Of a stretch of DNA of 64,000 nt, positions 17,418-27,306 are shown piece after piece. Location: contig JABLUY010000206.1 in the NCBI GenBank assembly GCA_013306675.1, positions 1-64,000 on the forward strand. The letters run 5' to 3'. The stretch is from Thraustochytrium sp. TN22. Lineage: Eukaryota; Sar; Bigyra; Thraustochytrida; Thraustochytriidae. The notes beneath the pieces were generated by a model. It was not told the DNA's origin and ran no database searches. It saw nothing but the letters and a program-made list of their open reading frames with translations. Position 1 is the first letter of the stretch; the number at the start of each line of letters is the position of its first letter. The position numbers and the translations under genes were made by a program.

Positions 17418-19994
17418 ATGGCGGGGGAGATGGAGGCGCTGCGGAAGGAGCACGAGGAGCTGCGCAGGGAACATGAGGCGCTCAAGGCGCGGTTCGCGGC
17501 GCTGCAGGCGGCACAAGGTGGGGGCGAGACGAAGGCGACGACGGCGAGACCGCCGAGGCCGCCGCCCACGACGCCGACGTCGCCCGGCGCAGGGCGGCCG
17601 GGGTCGAAGCGGCCGTTCTCGAGCTGGGTGCCGTACATCAAGATCACGGTGCTCTCGTCCATGACGGCGCTGCTGCTGTTCGTGTTCGCCGAGCGGCAGT
17701 ACATGTCGGGCCGCCTGGTGGGCTTTGGGGTGCTGGCGGCCATCGGCGGTGCCAGCGTGTTTCTGGCCATCCCGGCGACGCACCTGATCGGACATCTGGT
17801 GCACCAAAACTACCGGCTGTTCCAGCCGTTCCGCGGCGGCGCGCGCTTCGTGGTGCTGCAGGCGCTGTCGTGGACCTTTTACGCCATCACGGGCATCATC
17901 GTCCTGGCGAGCGTGGCGTACGCGGAGCGGCACGAAGGCATGCTGGCGAGCGCCGGCGTGATCGGGCTCCTCTCGCAGGTCTTCATGGTGTCGTCGCTGC
18001 TGACGTACAGCGACGCCTCGCAAAACACGCACAAGGCGCGGCGGCTGTGGCGGCACCACAGCGGCGTCATCAACGCGGACGACCCGCCGGACGAGGTGCA
18101 GGAGGAGGAGCGCCGCGCGCGCGAGGCGCGGTCCGACTCGGAGCAGAGCGCCGGCCTGCGCATGCGGCGGCGGTCGGTGGCCAAGTCCATCATCGACCCG
18201 GCCACCTCGGAGACCGACGCGCGCGAGGACGGCGTGCCCTTTGCGCTGACGCCCGAGTCTGACCGGAACAGCTCGCGGGTCGTGCGCGAGTTCGTGCAGA
18301 TGAACACGGGGCTGGTGGTCATCGGCGCGGCGCTGGGCCTGCTCTCGCAGGAGAGCCCGAACAAGCCGCTGCTGGGCATCCTCTCGCTGTGCTGCTGCAT
18401 CGTGGCCATCTTCCTCACGCACGGCATCGGCGGCCGCCTGCACCATTTCCGCAGCGGGTGGACCTTTGCGCAGTTCTTCAGCGGCGGCAAGGAGTTCATC
18501 TTGCTACAGATTTGCGGGTGGTCGCTCTTTGGCATTGCCGTGCTGGCGCAGGGCGCCTTCGTGCTCTCCGCCGTGTACACGGGCCGGCATGGCCTCCAGG
18601 GCAACATGTACGTGGGCGGCCTGGCCACGCTGCTCTCGCACTTTGCCATCGTGAGCTCGCTGCCCCGCTACGAGCAGGTGGAGGGCGCATCCGTGCCGTC
18701 GCCGCGCAACTACCGGCCGCTGGAGTCCTTTACGTGGCGCGAGAGCCTCGTGGTGTGGCCCGTCATGGCGCTCTTTTGCAACCTGCAGTTCATGAGCTTC
18801 CTCATCTACATGGTGCTCTTTTGCCTGCCGTACCTGGTGCCGGACAGCCTGCAGCCGGGGCTGGCGCGGCTCACCGCGGACGTCATCCCGGACCTGGAGG
18901 ACGCCTCCTCCGGCGCGGACTTTGCGCACACGTTTTACGTCTGGTGGGGGCTCTTCTGCGCCATCTGCTTCTGGACGTTTTTCTACTCGACGCTCATCAA
19001 CTGGGGCGTGGAGGGCTGGCGCCAGAGCCTGCTGCTCTCGCTGGCGGCCGTGGGCGCCTTTGGCGGTTGCATCGCGCACTTTCGCGACTCGCCGCACTAC
19101 AACATGCTGCTGCTCATCTGCTCCGGCAACCTCGTCTACATCTCCACCACCTTCACGAAGCGGCCCGAGTTCAACGCGTGCCGCGAGTGGCGCGTCTTTC
19201 GCGAGATGGACGTCCTGCCGCGCCTCATCGAAAAGTACTTTGGCTTGCGCCTCGCGCTCACCGACGAGATGCGCCGCCTGGCGCCCAAGCTCGGCGACGA
19301 GAACGGCGACGACCCGCGCCTGCAGCAGGTGCTCCTGCTCTTCCACCCGCACGGAATCTTTCCCGTCACGCACGCCGTGCTGCCCATCAGCCTGCTCTGG
19401 CGCCGCACCTTCCCCAAGCTGCACGTCAACTCGCTCACAGCCACCATCACGCACCTCGTGCCCGTCATGCGCGACTTCATCCAGTGGATGGGCATCTGCG
19501 ATGTCTCGCGTGCCACCGTGCTGCACCTCCTGCGCCTCGGCCGAAACCCGCAGATCGTCTGCGGCGGCCAGACCGAGATGTTTGAGTCGCGCTCGTGGGA
19601 CCGCCGCATCCTCGTCGTGCGCCGCCGCCGCCGCGGCGTCTTCAAGATCGCCATCCAGCACGGCATCGGGATTGTGCCCATGTACAGTTTTGGCGAGCCC
19701 CAGATTTTTGACAACGTCTACATGCCCAAGACCCAGGCCTTCTTCAAGCGTCTCTTCGGGTTCCCCTTTCCCTTTCTCATGCTCGGCAAGTTCGGCCTGC
19801 CCATCGCCTGCCGCGTCCCGGTCACCGTCGCCATGGACGCCCCGGTGTTTCCCCTCCGCCAGAGCGCCACGCCGACGCCCGAAGAGATCACCGAGTTCCA
19901 GGACCGCTACTTTGCGCGCCTTGAGGCGCTCTTTGCCAAGTTCAAGGACGAGAATGGCCATGCCAACCATTCTCTCAATTTTCTCGACCATTGA
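17418..19994 (+). CDS. DGAT2-family acyltransferase fused to a duplicated polytopic membrane module
   Basis: The C-terminal third is a DAGAT-type acyltransferase with the active-site motif HPHG at about residue 643, then GGQTEMFES and GVFKIAIQHGIGIVPMYSFG, all hallmarks of the family that transfers fatty acyl-CoA to diacylglycerol or related acceptors at the ER. Usual members are 300-400 residues; this one has 858. The extra N-terminal part begins with a short coiled coil and carries many membrane helices in two related halves: compare FRGGARFVVLQALSW...SSLLTYSD with FSGGKEFILLQICGW...SSLPRYEQ. That module is unknown to me. Whether the product is triacylglycerol, wax ester or another neutral lipid cannot be read from sequence. 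Confidence 0.8.
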   Translation: MAGEMEALRKEHEELRREHEALKARFAALQAAQGGGETKATTARPPRPPPTTPTSPGAGRPGSKRPFSSWVPYIKITVLSSMTALLLFVFAERQYMSGRLVGFGVLAAIGGASVFLAIPATHLIGHLVHQNYRLFQPFRGGARFVVLQALSWTFYAITGIIVLASVAYAERHEGMLASAGVIGLLSQVFMVSSLLTYSDASQNTHKARRLWRHHSGVINADDPPDEVQEEERRAREARSDSEQSAGLRMRRRSVAKSIIDPATSETDAREDGVPFALTPESDRNSSRVVREFVQMNTGLVVIGAALGLLSQESPNKPLLGILSLCCCIVAIFLTHGIGGRLHHFRSGWTFAQFFSGGKEFILLQICGWSLFGIAVLAQGAFVLSAVYTGRHGLQGNMYVGGLATLLSHFAIVSSLPRYEQVEGASVPSPRNYRPLESFTWRESLVVWPVMALFCNLQFMSFLIYMVLFCLPYLVPDSLQPGLARLTADVIPDLEDASSGADFAHTFYVWWGLFCAICFWTFFYSTLINWGVEGWRQSLLLSLAAVGAFGGCIAHFRDSPHYNMLLLICSGNLVYISTTFTKRPEFNACREWRVFREMDVLPRLIEKYFGLRLALTDEMRRLAPKLGDENGDDPRLQQVLLLFHPHGIFPVTHAVLPISLLWRRTFPKLHVNSLTATITHLVPVMRDFIQWMGICDVSRATVLHLLRLGRNPQIVCGGQTEMFESRSWDRRILVVRRRRRGVFKIAIQHGIGIVPMYSFGEPQIFDNVYMPKTQAFFKRLFGFPFPFLMLGKFGLPIACRVPVTVAMDAPVFPLRQSATPTPEEITEFQDRYFARLEALFAKFKDENGHANHSLNFLDH

Positions 19995-20020
19995 AACCTT
20001 TCCACGACTGCTGACGCACG

Positions 20021-20355
20021 CAAGCGCAGACTCAGAGCAAGCGCAGACTCAGAGCAAGCGCAGACTCAGAGCAAGCGCAGACTCAGAGAGCAAGCGCAGA
20101 CTCAGAGCAAGCGCAGACTTAGAGAGCAAGCGCAGACTCAGAGCAAGTGCAGACTCAGAGCAAGCGCAGACTCAGAGCAAGCGCAGACTCAGAGCAAGCG
20201 CAGACTCAGAGAGCAAGCGCAGACTCAGAGAGCAAGCGCAGACTCAGAGCAAGCGCAGACTCAGAGCAAGCGCAGACTCAGAGAGCAAGCGCAGACTCAG
20301 AGAGCAAGCGCAGACTCAGAGCAAGCGCAGACTCAGAGCAAGCGCAGACTCAGAG
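20021..20355. repeat. minisatellite of mixed 17- and 19-bp units
   Basis: Nineteen head-to-tail units are present. The short unit (S) is caagcgcagactcagag and the long unit (L) adds a final ag. The order is SSSLSLSSSSLLSSLLSSS, exactly filling 335 bp, with only two base substitutions (units 6 and 8). A truncated twentieth unit follows. It begins 27 bp after the DGAT2-like stop codon. Confidence 0.95.
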
Positions 20356-20857
20356 CAAGCGCAGACTCGCAAGAACCTCAACCCTGTAGTCTACCAACCT
20401 GAAATCTCCCCGCGTGGCCCGCTGGCGTCCCGCGCCATGGCGCGCGCATTGTCCAGCACACGTCGAAAAGGAACGCTTTTGCTCCAAAAGCAGGCGGCGC
20501 ACGTGCCCGTGGCGAGCTCTGCTTTGCTCTTGGCCGCAAGGCACCGCACCGCCGGTACGAAAAACTTCCTTTTTCTTTTCTTTTCTTTTCCTCGGCTCAC
20601 AGCAGCCAGTAGGCCGTGAGTGAGAAGGCTGCAAGTTGATCTTGCCTGGCTGCTGGCACGGGCACGGAGAACGCAAAACGGCTCTGCGGCGCCGGGTGCG
20701 CGTGCCGACGTCAAAGTCCGTGCATCAGAGTCGTCGCAGCGCAGCGCAGCGCAGCGCGGCGCGGCGCGGCGCGGCGCGGCGCGGCGCGGCGCGGTGAGGC
20801 GCGGCGAGGCGCAGCGGCAAGCAGAGCGGGGCGAGGCGCGCCGCGCCCTTCAGCGAA
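20356..20857. other. intergenic region upstream of DRC4 with GC-rich simple repeat
   Basis: After the minisatellite there is a short ttttcttttctttt tract (about 20570-20590) and then a gcgca/gcggc pentanucleotide repeat at about 20738-20800, just upstream of the DRC4 start. No gene is visible. Confidence 0.6.
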
Positions 20858-22273
20858 ATGGGCAAAAAGGCGAAGAAGGGCAAGAAGGGCGGCAAGGGCG
20901 ACGAGGCGCCGCCCGAGCCGCCGTCGGAGTTTGATGAAATGCCGGAGGAGGAGCTGCGGCGGGCGATTGGGGAGCTGGCGCAGCAGCTGGACAAGGCGCG
21001 CGCGGAGCGCAACTACGTGCAGGTGGAGCGCGATACCATCCAGACGTTCTACGATATCACTAAGCAGGAGGTGGACCAGTGCGAGCTGGAAATCAAGTCC
21101 AAGGAGAAGGAGATGGAGCAGCTGGAGGAGAATCACCGCGTGGAGGTGCGCGTGTACTCGCAAAAGGTAAAGCACCTGGAGTACGAGCACAAGAACAATA
21201 TGAAGCAGAGCTCGGCGGAGGGCGACGCGCACGAGGCCAAGGAGGGCGAGGAGCACGAGGGCCGCGTGGATGCGCTCAAGGCCGGTAAGAAGGCGCTCAA
21301 GCTGGAGCTGCTGGAGGTGCAGCTGGAGAACGAGGACAAGGTGAAGCAGATGCAGGACACGCACAAGAAGAACCTGTCCAAGTTGGACGAGACCTTTGAG
21401 GAGAATCTGGAGACGCTGCGGCAAAAGTACGAGGACAACCTGGAGGAGCTACGCCAGGACCTGGAGCTGCGGCGCAAGGTGGAGGTGCATGAGATCGAGG
21501 AGCGCAAGAACTCGCACATCAATGACCTGATGAAGAACCACGACAAGGCCTTTCACCAGATCAAGACGTACTACAACGACATCACGCACGACAACCTGAA
21601 GCTGATCCGCTCGCTCAAGGACGAGGTTTCGGAGATGCGCAAGAAGGCCACGGCGAACCAGAAGCTCATGTACGAGATTGCGCAGGAGAACAAGCGCCTC
21701 AGCGAGCCGCTGGCCGTCGCCGTCAAGGAGGTGGCGGAGCTCCGCCACAAGCTCAAGGACTTCGAGAAGGACAAGACCAGCCTCAAGTACGCCACGGCGC
21801 GTCTCAAGCGGCTGCGCGAGGATCTGGGCGCGCTGCGCGCGCAGCACAAGGACCTCGAGACGCGCTTCCGGTCCACAGAGTTTGAGCGCGACAAGATCTA
21901 CGACACCTTCGAGGAGACCATCAGCGACGTCCAGCGCAAGGCCGAGTTCAAGAACGTGCTACTCGAGCAGCGCCTCGGCCAGATGCGCCACTCGCAGGAG
22001 GAGAGGCTACAGCAGATCCGCTCGCTCTGCACCGACGTGGACCCGGTCATGCTCGAACGGGTCACCTCCGAGCTCGATCGCGTCATTGATGAGCGCAACG
22101 AGAATATCGAGGCGCTCGAGTACAAGCTCGCGCTCGTTCAGAAGACCCACAACGACACCGTGCGCACCCTCACCGAGAAGCTCAGGGACTTTGGTATTCC
22201 GGAGGAGGACGCCACGCTCGCCAAGCTCGTGCCCACGCAGACGAGCACGGTGCCAGCCGGCCTGCTCGGCTAG
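20858..22273 (+). CDS. DRC4: dynein regulatory complex subunit 4 (GAS8)
   Basis: DRC4/GAS8 is part of the nexin-dynein regulatory complex that links outer doublets and controls dynein in motile cilia. This 471-residue protein has the family's usual length, a Lys/Gly-rich start (MGKKAKKGKKGGKGDE) and coiled coil from about residue 25 almost to the end, with the family-like segment DLMKNHDKAFHQIKTYYNDI followed by THDNLKLIRSLKDE, and RNENIEALEYKL near the C-terminus. Its presence implies that the organism makes a motile flagellum, for example on zoospores. The start is unambiguous. It converges with SFT2, with 98 bp between the stops. Confidence 0.93.
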   Translation: MGKKAKKGKKGGKGDEAPPEPPSEFDEMPEEELRRAIGELAQQLDKARAERNYVQVERDTIQTFYDITKQEVDQCELEIKSKEKEMEQLEENHRVEVRVYSQKVKHLEYEHKNNMKQSSAEGDAHEAKEGEEHEGRVDALKAGKKALKLELLEVQLENEDKVKQMQDTHKKNLSKLDETFEENLETLRQKYEDNLEELRQDLELRRKVEVHEIEERKNSHINDLMKNHDKAFHQIKTYYNDITHDNLKLIRSLKDEVSEMRKKATANQKLMYEIAQENKRLSEPLAVAVKEVAELRHKLKDFEKDKTSLKYATARLKRLREDLGALRAQHKDLETRFRSTEFERDKIYDTFEETISDVQRKAEFKNVLLEQRLGQMRHSQEERLQQIRSLCTDVDPVMLERVTSELDRVIDERNENIEALEYKLALVQKTHNDTVRTLTEKLRDFGIPEEDATLAKLVPTQTSTVPAGLLG

Positions 22274-22371
22274 TGCGAGGGCTTGCCTGCCTCTGATCTT
22301 CTCCTTTCTGTCCATTTCAATTCAACCCCATTTCGTTCGTTGTTAGCTGGTAGCAGTAGCGAAAAAAAAGA

Positions 22372-23057
22372 CTACACGCCTGTGCCGCCCAGGCTCGCGG
22401 CGCCGCCGCTGCTGCCGCCCAAGCCAAAGGCGCTCTTGATGGCCTGGCGCGCGAAAGGGATGTAGCTCAGCGTGTACCAGGCCGCCGCCAGATACTGCAC
22501 GCAAATGAGCACGATGCACGGAACGCCCGGATGCTTCGCCTTAAAGGCCACCACAAGCGTCACAATCATGGTAAACAGGTAGATGCACGAGGCGATGATG
22601 CGCGACTCGTGCCACATGGCCTGGCACTGCCGCTTCGGCCCCATCATGAAGACCGAGCTGAAGATCGCCAGCACGTTGCCCGCCGTGAACACGATGGCGA
22701 ACGCCACGTAGTTGGCGCCAAACAGCAGCAGCGTCGACAGGATCGACAGCAAGAAACCGATGATGAAGCACGCCAGCACGCCATACAGCCGCGTCTGGTA
22801 GCTCAGGTCCGGGAAGCAGGACTCGTTCTGCGTAGCGACGCCCAGCCGTCAGCATCTCTCGCCATCCTCCCTCCACGCCCATCGCAACGTACCCTCTCCT
22901 GCTCCGTCTGCAAGCCCACCACCGTGCGCACCGAGTGCGTCGCATCCCGGAACGAGTTGAAGCTGTTGCTCAGCCCCGCGCGGAAACCGCTGCCAGCGCG
23001 GTCCGCGGTCGTCGGCGGCGGCGCCGCCGCCGTCGACTCGGACCCGCTCCCCAGCAT
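22372..23057 (-). CDS. SFT2: SFT2-family vesicle transport protein, two exons
   Basis: SFT2 proteins are four-helix Golgi membrane proteins acting in fusion of endosome-derived vesicles with the Golgi. Exon 1 (23057-22893) encodes MLGSGSES...GLQTEQER; exon 2 (22827-22372) begins NESCFPDLSYQTRLYG and holds four membrane helices and the family signature WYTLSYIPFAR. The intron (22892-22828, 65 bp) has GTACGT and ACGCAG ends and joins in phase 0; without it the N-terminus has no match to the family. The spliced product is 206 residues. The frame stays open about 40 codons above this ATG with coding-like sequence (LLADEHQENPEDAR), so a further upstream exon is possible. Confidence 0.85.
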
Positions 23058-24238
23058 CCTTGCGTCCTCGGGGTTCTCCTGATGCTCGTCTGCGAGCAGC
23101 TCCGAGTCCAGGCCGGCTTGCTCGCCAGTGCGTGCAAAAAGAAGGCGTGAAAGAGGGCTATCTCCTTATTAGACCTCTTCTTGTGCGGGCAATGCTGCAG
23201 TGTCGTCACGGTCAGTCAGCGCGGCGCGGTCTTGAGTTGTCTGATGAGATCAGCTGCGTCTTCAAGTTGTATCGAGAGAGAGCAGGTGCCTTTGGCAGCC
23301 TCGTGCTGCGGCTGAGAGCCAGGTCACCTTTACTCACTCTCCGTTGTGGTGCAGTGGTCCCGCCACTCGCCATGGTCGATGTGCGGTGGTTGCTCTCATC
23401 AGTCTCATGCTCGTGCCGGCGACGACGAAACTGTCTTGTGAGTCAGCAAGCAAGCGCACCGCACTCTGAATCATCACTGACATGGCATGGCACTCACTGT
23501 CACAGGCTCCTCAGCTCTGTAGGCCTGCCTGCCTATGCAGGCTCTCGTGCCGCTGCCCTGGCGTTTCGCTCGTACCCGCCGATCACGCCCTCGCTCATCC
23601 CCTGCTCGTCCACCACGTCTCTCCAGCGCATCCTCGAGCGTTTCGCCGGAAGGCCGCCGCCGATCTGCGCGCATCCAGGATTTCCGGCCGGCGCGAGCCG
23701 TGCAGCACGGCGCGCTACGCGCTCGCCCGCCCTGGAGTCCCTCGCGCGGGGGCATTGGCGGGCACGCTCCTGATTCGCAATCTGCATTTGCTCTCTCTCG
23801 AGGTCGAATTCAAAATTCAAATCCAAACCCCAAACGTCCACGTCCTCGGAGCCCGAGCGCAGACAGACCGAGCGTCCTCCCGCAATCAAATCCGCAACCC
23901 AGACCGCCAACGCGCTCGCGCTCGCGCTCGCGCTCGCGCCGCGCTCGTACGCCGGCGGCGAGGCCGCGCGCGCAACGGCCGGGGCTGGGGCTGGGGCTGG
24001 GGCGCCGAGCGCCGCGGCCAGGCGGGCGCCCGCTCGCTCGCGCGGCGCTCGCGGGCCGGGCTCGCGCGCGGCGGCAGCGGCGCCGGGCGCGGGCGCGGCG
24101 CGGCAGAGCTCGCCCGCCCGCCGCCGGCCCGCGCGCCCGCCGCCCGCCGCCCGAGCGGCGCAGCAGCCCGGCGCGCGGCCGAGGCCGAGGGACGAGAGGC
24201 GCGTGGGACGGGACGCGCGCGAGCAGCAGACCGACGAC
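23058..24238. other. intergenic region between SFT2 and the PH-domain gene
   Basis: These 1.2 kb hold the promoters of two divergent genes. The right half (from about 23930) is extremely GC-rich with gcgctcgcgctc and ggggctggggctg runs. Long open frames here are a by-product of base composition: they have no consistent start and are Arg/Ala-rich on both strands. I see no gene. Confidence 0.55.
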
Positions 24239-26974
24239 ATGCTGCAGGCCGCGCTGGGGCGCGCGCGCGGCGGCGAGGCGGCGGAGCTGGAGGTGATGGA
24301 GAGCAAGGGCGGCGAGGACGCGGACGCCGCGCTGAGCGGCAGCGGCGGCGGCAGCGGCCGCGCGGCGCTGGGCCAGCTGCTGGCCAAGACGCGCGGGCGG
24401 ACGAGGAGCGTGGAGGCCGCTGTGGCTGCCGGCGGCGCTGGTCGCGGTGCTGCTGCTGCTGCTGCTGGCGGCGGCGGCGGCGACGGCGGCAGCGCGGGCG
24501 TGGCCGGCAAGGAGAACGCGGCGGCGGGACTGAACCGAGGCGCCAAGCAGGCGCAGGACGCGGCGGCGCAGGGGGGGGCGTCGTGGCGCGCCAAGGCGGC
24601 TCGGTTGGAGCAGGCGCTGGAGCAGGCGCAGCACGAAGCGAAGCTGGCCGCGGAGATTGGGCAGGAGCTGCTCAAGCAGGAGCAAGAGCACAAGCTGGAG
24701 GCGCAGGCACTGGCGCAGACGGTGCAGGAGCAGCAGACGCAACTGAGCGCCGGCGAGCTGGCGCTGCAGCAGGCTCGCAAGGACGCGGCGCTCCAGGCCG
24801 AGGCGCTCGAGGAGGCGCGCGCCGAGTGCGAGGTGCTGCGGGAGCGGGCCAACGGGCTGGCGCAGCGCCTCGAGCACCAGAACCGCGAGGCGCTGCGCGA
24901 TGGCGCCAGCTACGCGCACCTTGAGTCGCGCATCCGGGATCTCACCGAGGAGCGCAACGCCGCGCTCGGTCGCCTGCAGACGCTCGAGGCGGAGCGCACG
25001 CGTGCAGAGCTCAACTTGCTGCAGTCGCCGCCCACGCCGCAGGTCTACCGCAAGACGCTCTCGGCGCGGCCGGGTCTGACCGTGCTCACCATGTCGCCGC
25101 ACTCGGGCAACCTGCGCGGCAACCTCGTCCCGGGCGGCGGCAGCGGCAGCGGCAGCGGCAGCGGCAGCGGCAGCGGCTCGGACCGGGATTCCGAGGCGCA
25201 GCAACGGTTGCGGCAGCAGTTGCCGCCGCGCGCGCGCAGCGCCGCCACCGCGTCGCGTCGCCGCAGCGCCAGCTACGATGACGGTGCCTTGCGGCAGCGG
25301 CAGCGCCGTCGGCAGCGACGCAAGCAGCGGCGCCGGAATCGCGCTCTGGACGGCAGCGAGGGCGACGAGGCCGGGTATGCTTCTGGGACGTCAACCGGGA
25401 GTTCCGGAGACGATGACGACGACGAGGAGGAGGAGGAGGACGCCGGCGCGCAGAGCGACGGCGAGCTGACCGGGTCGGGTCGCACGGCGTGGGGCGGCGG
25501 CCCGCGCGAGGAGAGCTTCAAGACGCCCACGAATCGCAGCGTGTCGCGGCTGCAGGCCACGCTCAGCGCCGTGCGCGAGGAGAACGCGCGCAGCAAGCAG
25601 CGCATTCGCACCCTGGAGCGGGCGCTCAAGCACCACTCGCTCGAGACCAAGATGAGCGCTCACAAGCTCACCAACCTGGAGCGAGACCTGAACGAGTTCC
25701 AGGAGATTGCCAACGCGCGGTCTGAGGTCCAGCCGCTCCGGTTCGGCGTGGACGGCGAGATCCTGGACGATGACCACTTTGCTGGCGCCGGCGAGGGCAT
25801 CTCCAGCCTCGAGGCCGCCATGCTGCGCGATGAGCTGGAGCGCATGAAGGAGGACCTGCGGCAGGCCAACGTGCTGGCCATCATCCGCGGCGAGGACCTT
25901 GACGAGACGATCGAGCGCCTGGCGCAGATCAAGGCTGAGCGCGACGCCGACGCCGCCAAGGCCGCCAAGGCCGAGGCCACCGAGCGGGAGGCGGCCGAGG
26001 CCGGCGTGCCGGCGCTCGTCGTGCGCCGGCGGCCCCGCGCCGGCACTTGCGTGACGGTCGACACGGGCGTCGGCCCCAGCGTGCCCTTCAACCTGGATGC
26101 GCTCGAGTCGCCGTCGCGCGTCGACACGAGCGAGGGCCATGAACTTTGTGCAACGCAGCCCTCGCTCAAGGAGCTCACCGGCCAGCTGCTGGTCAAGCAG
26201 TTCCGGCGGCGCAACTTTTTGGTCGGGCCCTCGCGCAGCTGGAAGGCGCGCATGGTGCAGCTCTGCGGCGCCACGCTGCTGCTCTTCCGCAACGAGTGGG
26301 ACTCGCGGCCCTGTGCGCGCATCCCCATCGACGGCACCGAGGTGCGCGTCGTGCGTCGCCCGCACCTGAGCGGGCCCGGCCTGTTCGCCTCGCCTCGACA
26401 CCAGGGCGGCCGCGCCGCGGCGCTGCGGGACGCGCGCGCCGCGGCGCTCAACCGGTCCTCCTGCATCGTGCATGAGTTCCACATTTGGCACCCGCGCCGC
26501 CCGGTCGTGCTCTTCTCTGCCGAGTCGCACCTGGAGATGTCGCGCTGGACCGAGGCCATCCAGCAGGCCGCTGGCTCGGCCGCCGTGCGCCCGCGCCGCT
26601 ACGCCGCCGGCTACCTCACGGTCGTGGGCGTCGGCGCGCACCACCTCGGCCGCTTCTACGCGGTCCTGCGCGCCGACGGCCTCTACCTGTACGCGCACCC
26701 GCGCAAGCACAAGTCCGTGCGCGTCATTGTGCTCGACGACAAGGTCACCGTCGCCAAGTGCGACGCCGACCCGGCTTCGGCCGCTCTGCGCGACGCCGAC
26801 CGCATGATCCGCATCTCCTGCCCCGAGACCGGCGACTCCTCCCTGCTCGCCGACACCGCCGTCGACTGCGAGTGGTGGGTCTCTTCCATCCGCGCGCACA
26901 TCATGGGCGTCGTCTCCATTGGCACGGTGCAGGGCATGCGCGGCGACGTCGCCTTTGGCTGCGTCGAGGTCTGA
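24239..26974 (+). CDS. coiled-coil protein with two C-terminal PH domains
   Basis: This 911-residue protein begins with a low-complexity Ala/Gly stretch, then a long coiled coil (about 115-260), a Ser/Gly run encoded by ggcagc repeats (about 300-312), a basic and then acidic linker (GDDDDDEEEEEDAG), a second coiled coil (about 430-590) and two PH domains near 650-770 and 785-905. The PH folds show in FRRRNFLVGPSRSWKARMVQ...WTEAIQQA and LGRFYAVLRADGLYLYAH...CEWWVSSIRAHI, each ending in the expected C-terminal helix with Trp. PH domains usually bind phosphoinositides, so peripheral membrane attachment is likely; the process is unknown. The first in-frame ATG is at 24239. Confidence 0.75.
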   Translation: MLQAALGRARGGEAAELEVMESKGGEDADAALSGSGGGSGRAALGQLLAKTRGRTRSVEAAVAAGGAGRGAAAAAAGGGGGDGGSAGVAGKENAAAGLNRGAKQAQDAAAQGGASWRAKAARLEQALEQAQHEAKLAAEIGQELLKQEQEHKLEAQALAQTVQEQQTQLSAGELALQQARKDAALQAEALEEARAECEVLRERANGLAQRLEHQNREALRDGASYAHLESRIRDLTEERNAALGRLQTLEAERTRAELNLLQSPPTPQVYRKTLSARPGLTVLTMSPHSGNLRGNLVPGGGSGSGSGSGSGSGSDRDSEAQQRLRQQLPPRARSAATASRRRSASYDDGALRQRQRRRQRRKQRRRNRALDGSEGDEAGYASGTSTGSSGDDDDDEEEEEDAGAQSDGELTGSGRTAWGGGPREESFKTPTNRSVSRLQATLSAVREENARSKQRIRTLERALKHHSLETKMSAHKLTNLERDLNEFQEIANARSEVQPLRFGVDGEILDDDHFAGAGEGISSLEAAMLRDELERMKEDLRQANVLAIIRGEDLDETIERLAQIKAERDADAAKAAKAEATEREAAEAGVPALVVRRRPRAGTCVTVDTGVGPSVPFNLDALESPSRVDTSEGHELCATQPSLKELTGQLLVKQFRRRNFLVGPSRSWKARMVQLCGATLLLFRNEWDSRPCARIPIDGTEVRVVRRPHLSGPGLFASPRHQGGRAAALRDARAAALNRSSCIVHEFHIWHPRRPVVLFSAESHLEMSRWTEAIQQAAGSAAVRPRRYAAGYLTVVGVGAHHLGRFYAVLRADGLYLYAHPRKHKSVRVIVLDDKVTVAKCDADPASAALRDADRMIRISCPETGDSSLLADTAVDCEWWVSSIRAHIMGVVSIGTVQGMRGDVAFGCVEV
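25137..25176. repeat. ggcagc hexanucleotide run inside the PH-domain gene
   Basis: About six copies of ggcagc encode alternating Gly-Ser between the coiled-coil and charged linker regions. Such a tract may vary in length between strains. Confidence 0.85.
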
Positions 26975-27306
26975 CCCTGATGTGTGAGCACTGCTCTGCC
27001 TTGCCTCCTGATGACTCTTTTCCTGACTGACTGTAGGCTACCTACCTACCTACCCCTCGTAGGCCTAGGCTAGTTCGTAATGATGAGCTCAAGCCCACGC
27101 GCGCCTGTACATGATGTTCTCTGCGCCTTGCCGCCTCACTGGACTTGCGCTGCACATTACTCTGGCGTACTGTGTGATCCGCAGCGAGCAGACCCCATAA
27201 CGGGTCGCTGCTGCCACCGGGACGGGCAGACTCCGCTCGAGCAAGTGCGATCGATCACGCGCGCAGACCGCCGGCGCGGGCGAGCGGCGCGGCCGCAGCC
27301 CGCGCC
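26975..27306. other. intergenic region before the tail-anchored gene
   Basis: These 332 bp follow the PH-domain stop. They include ctacctacctacctacc at about 27038 and a gcctaggc palindrome, then become GC-rich towards the start at 27307. Nothing coding is visible. Confidence 0.5.

Noticed and set aside
20021-20355. CRISPR-like array
   Set aside because: The units are head to tail with no unique spacers, in a eukaryotic context. It is a minisatellite.
23482-24924. 480-codon plus-strand frame overlapping the PH-domain gene
   Set aside because: It is Arg/Gly/Ala-rich with no domain, shares bases with the clearly coding frame from 24239, and fits GC-driven open frames.
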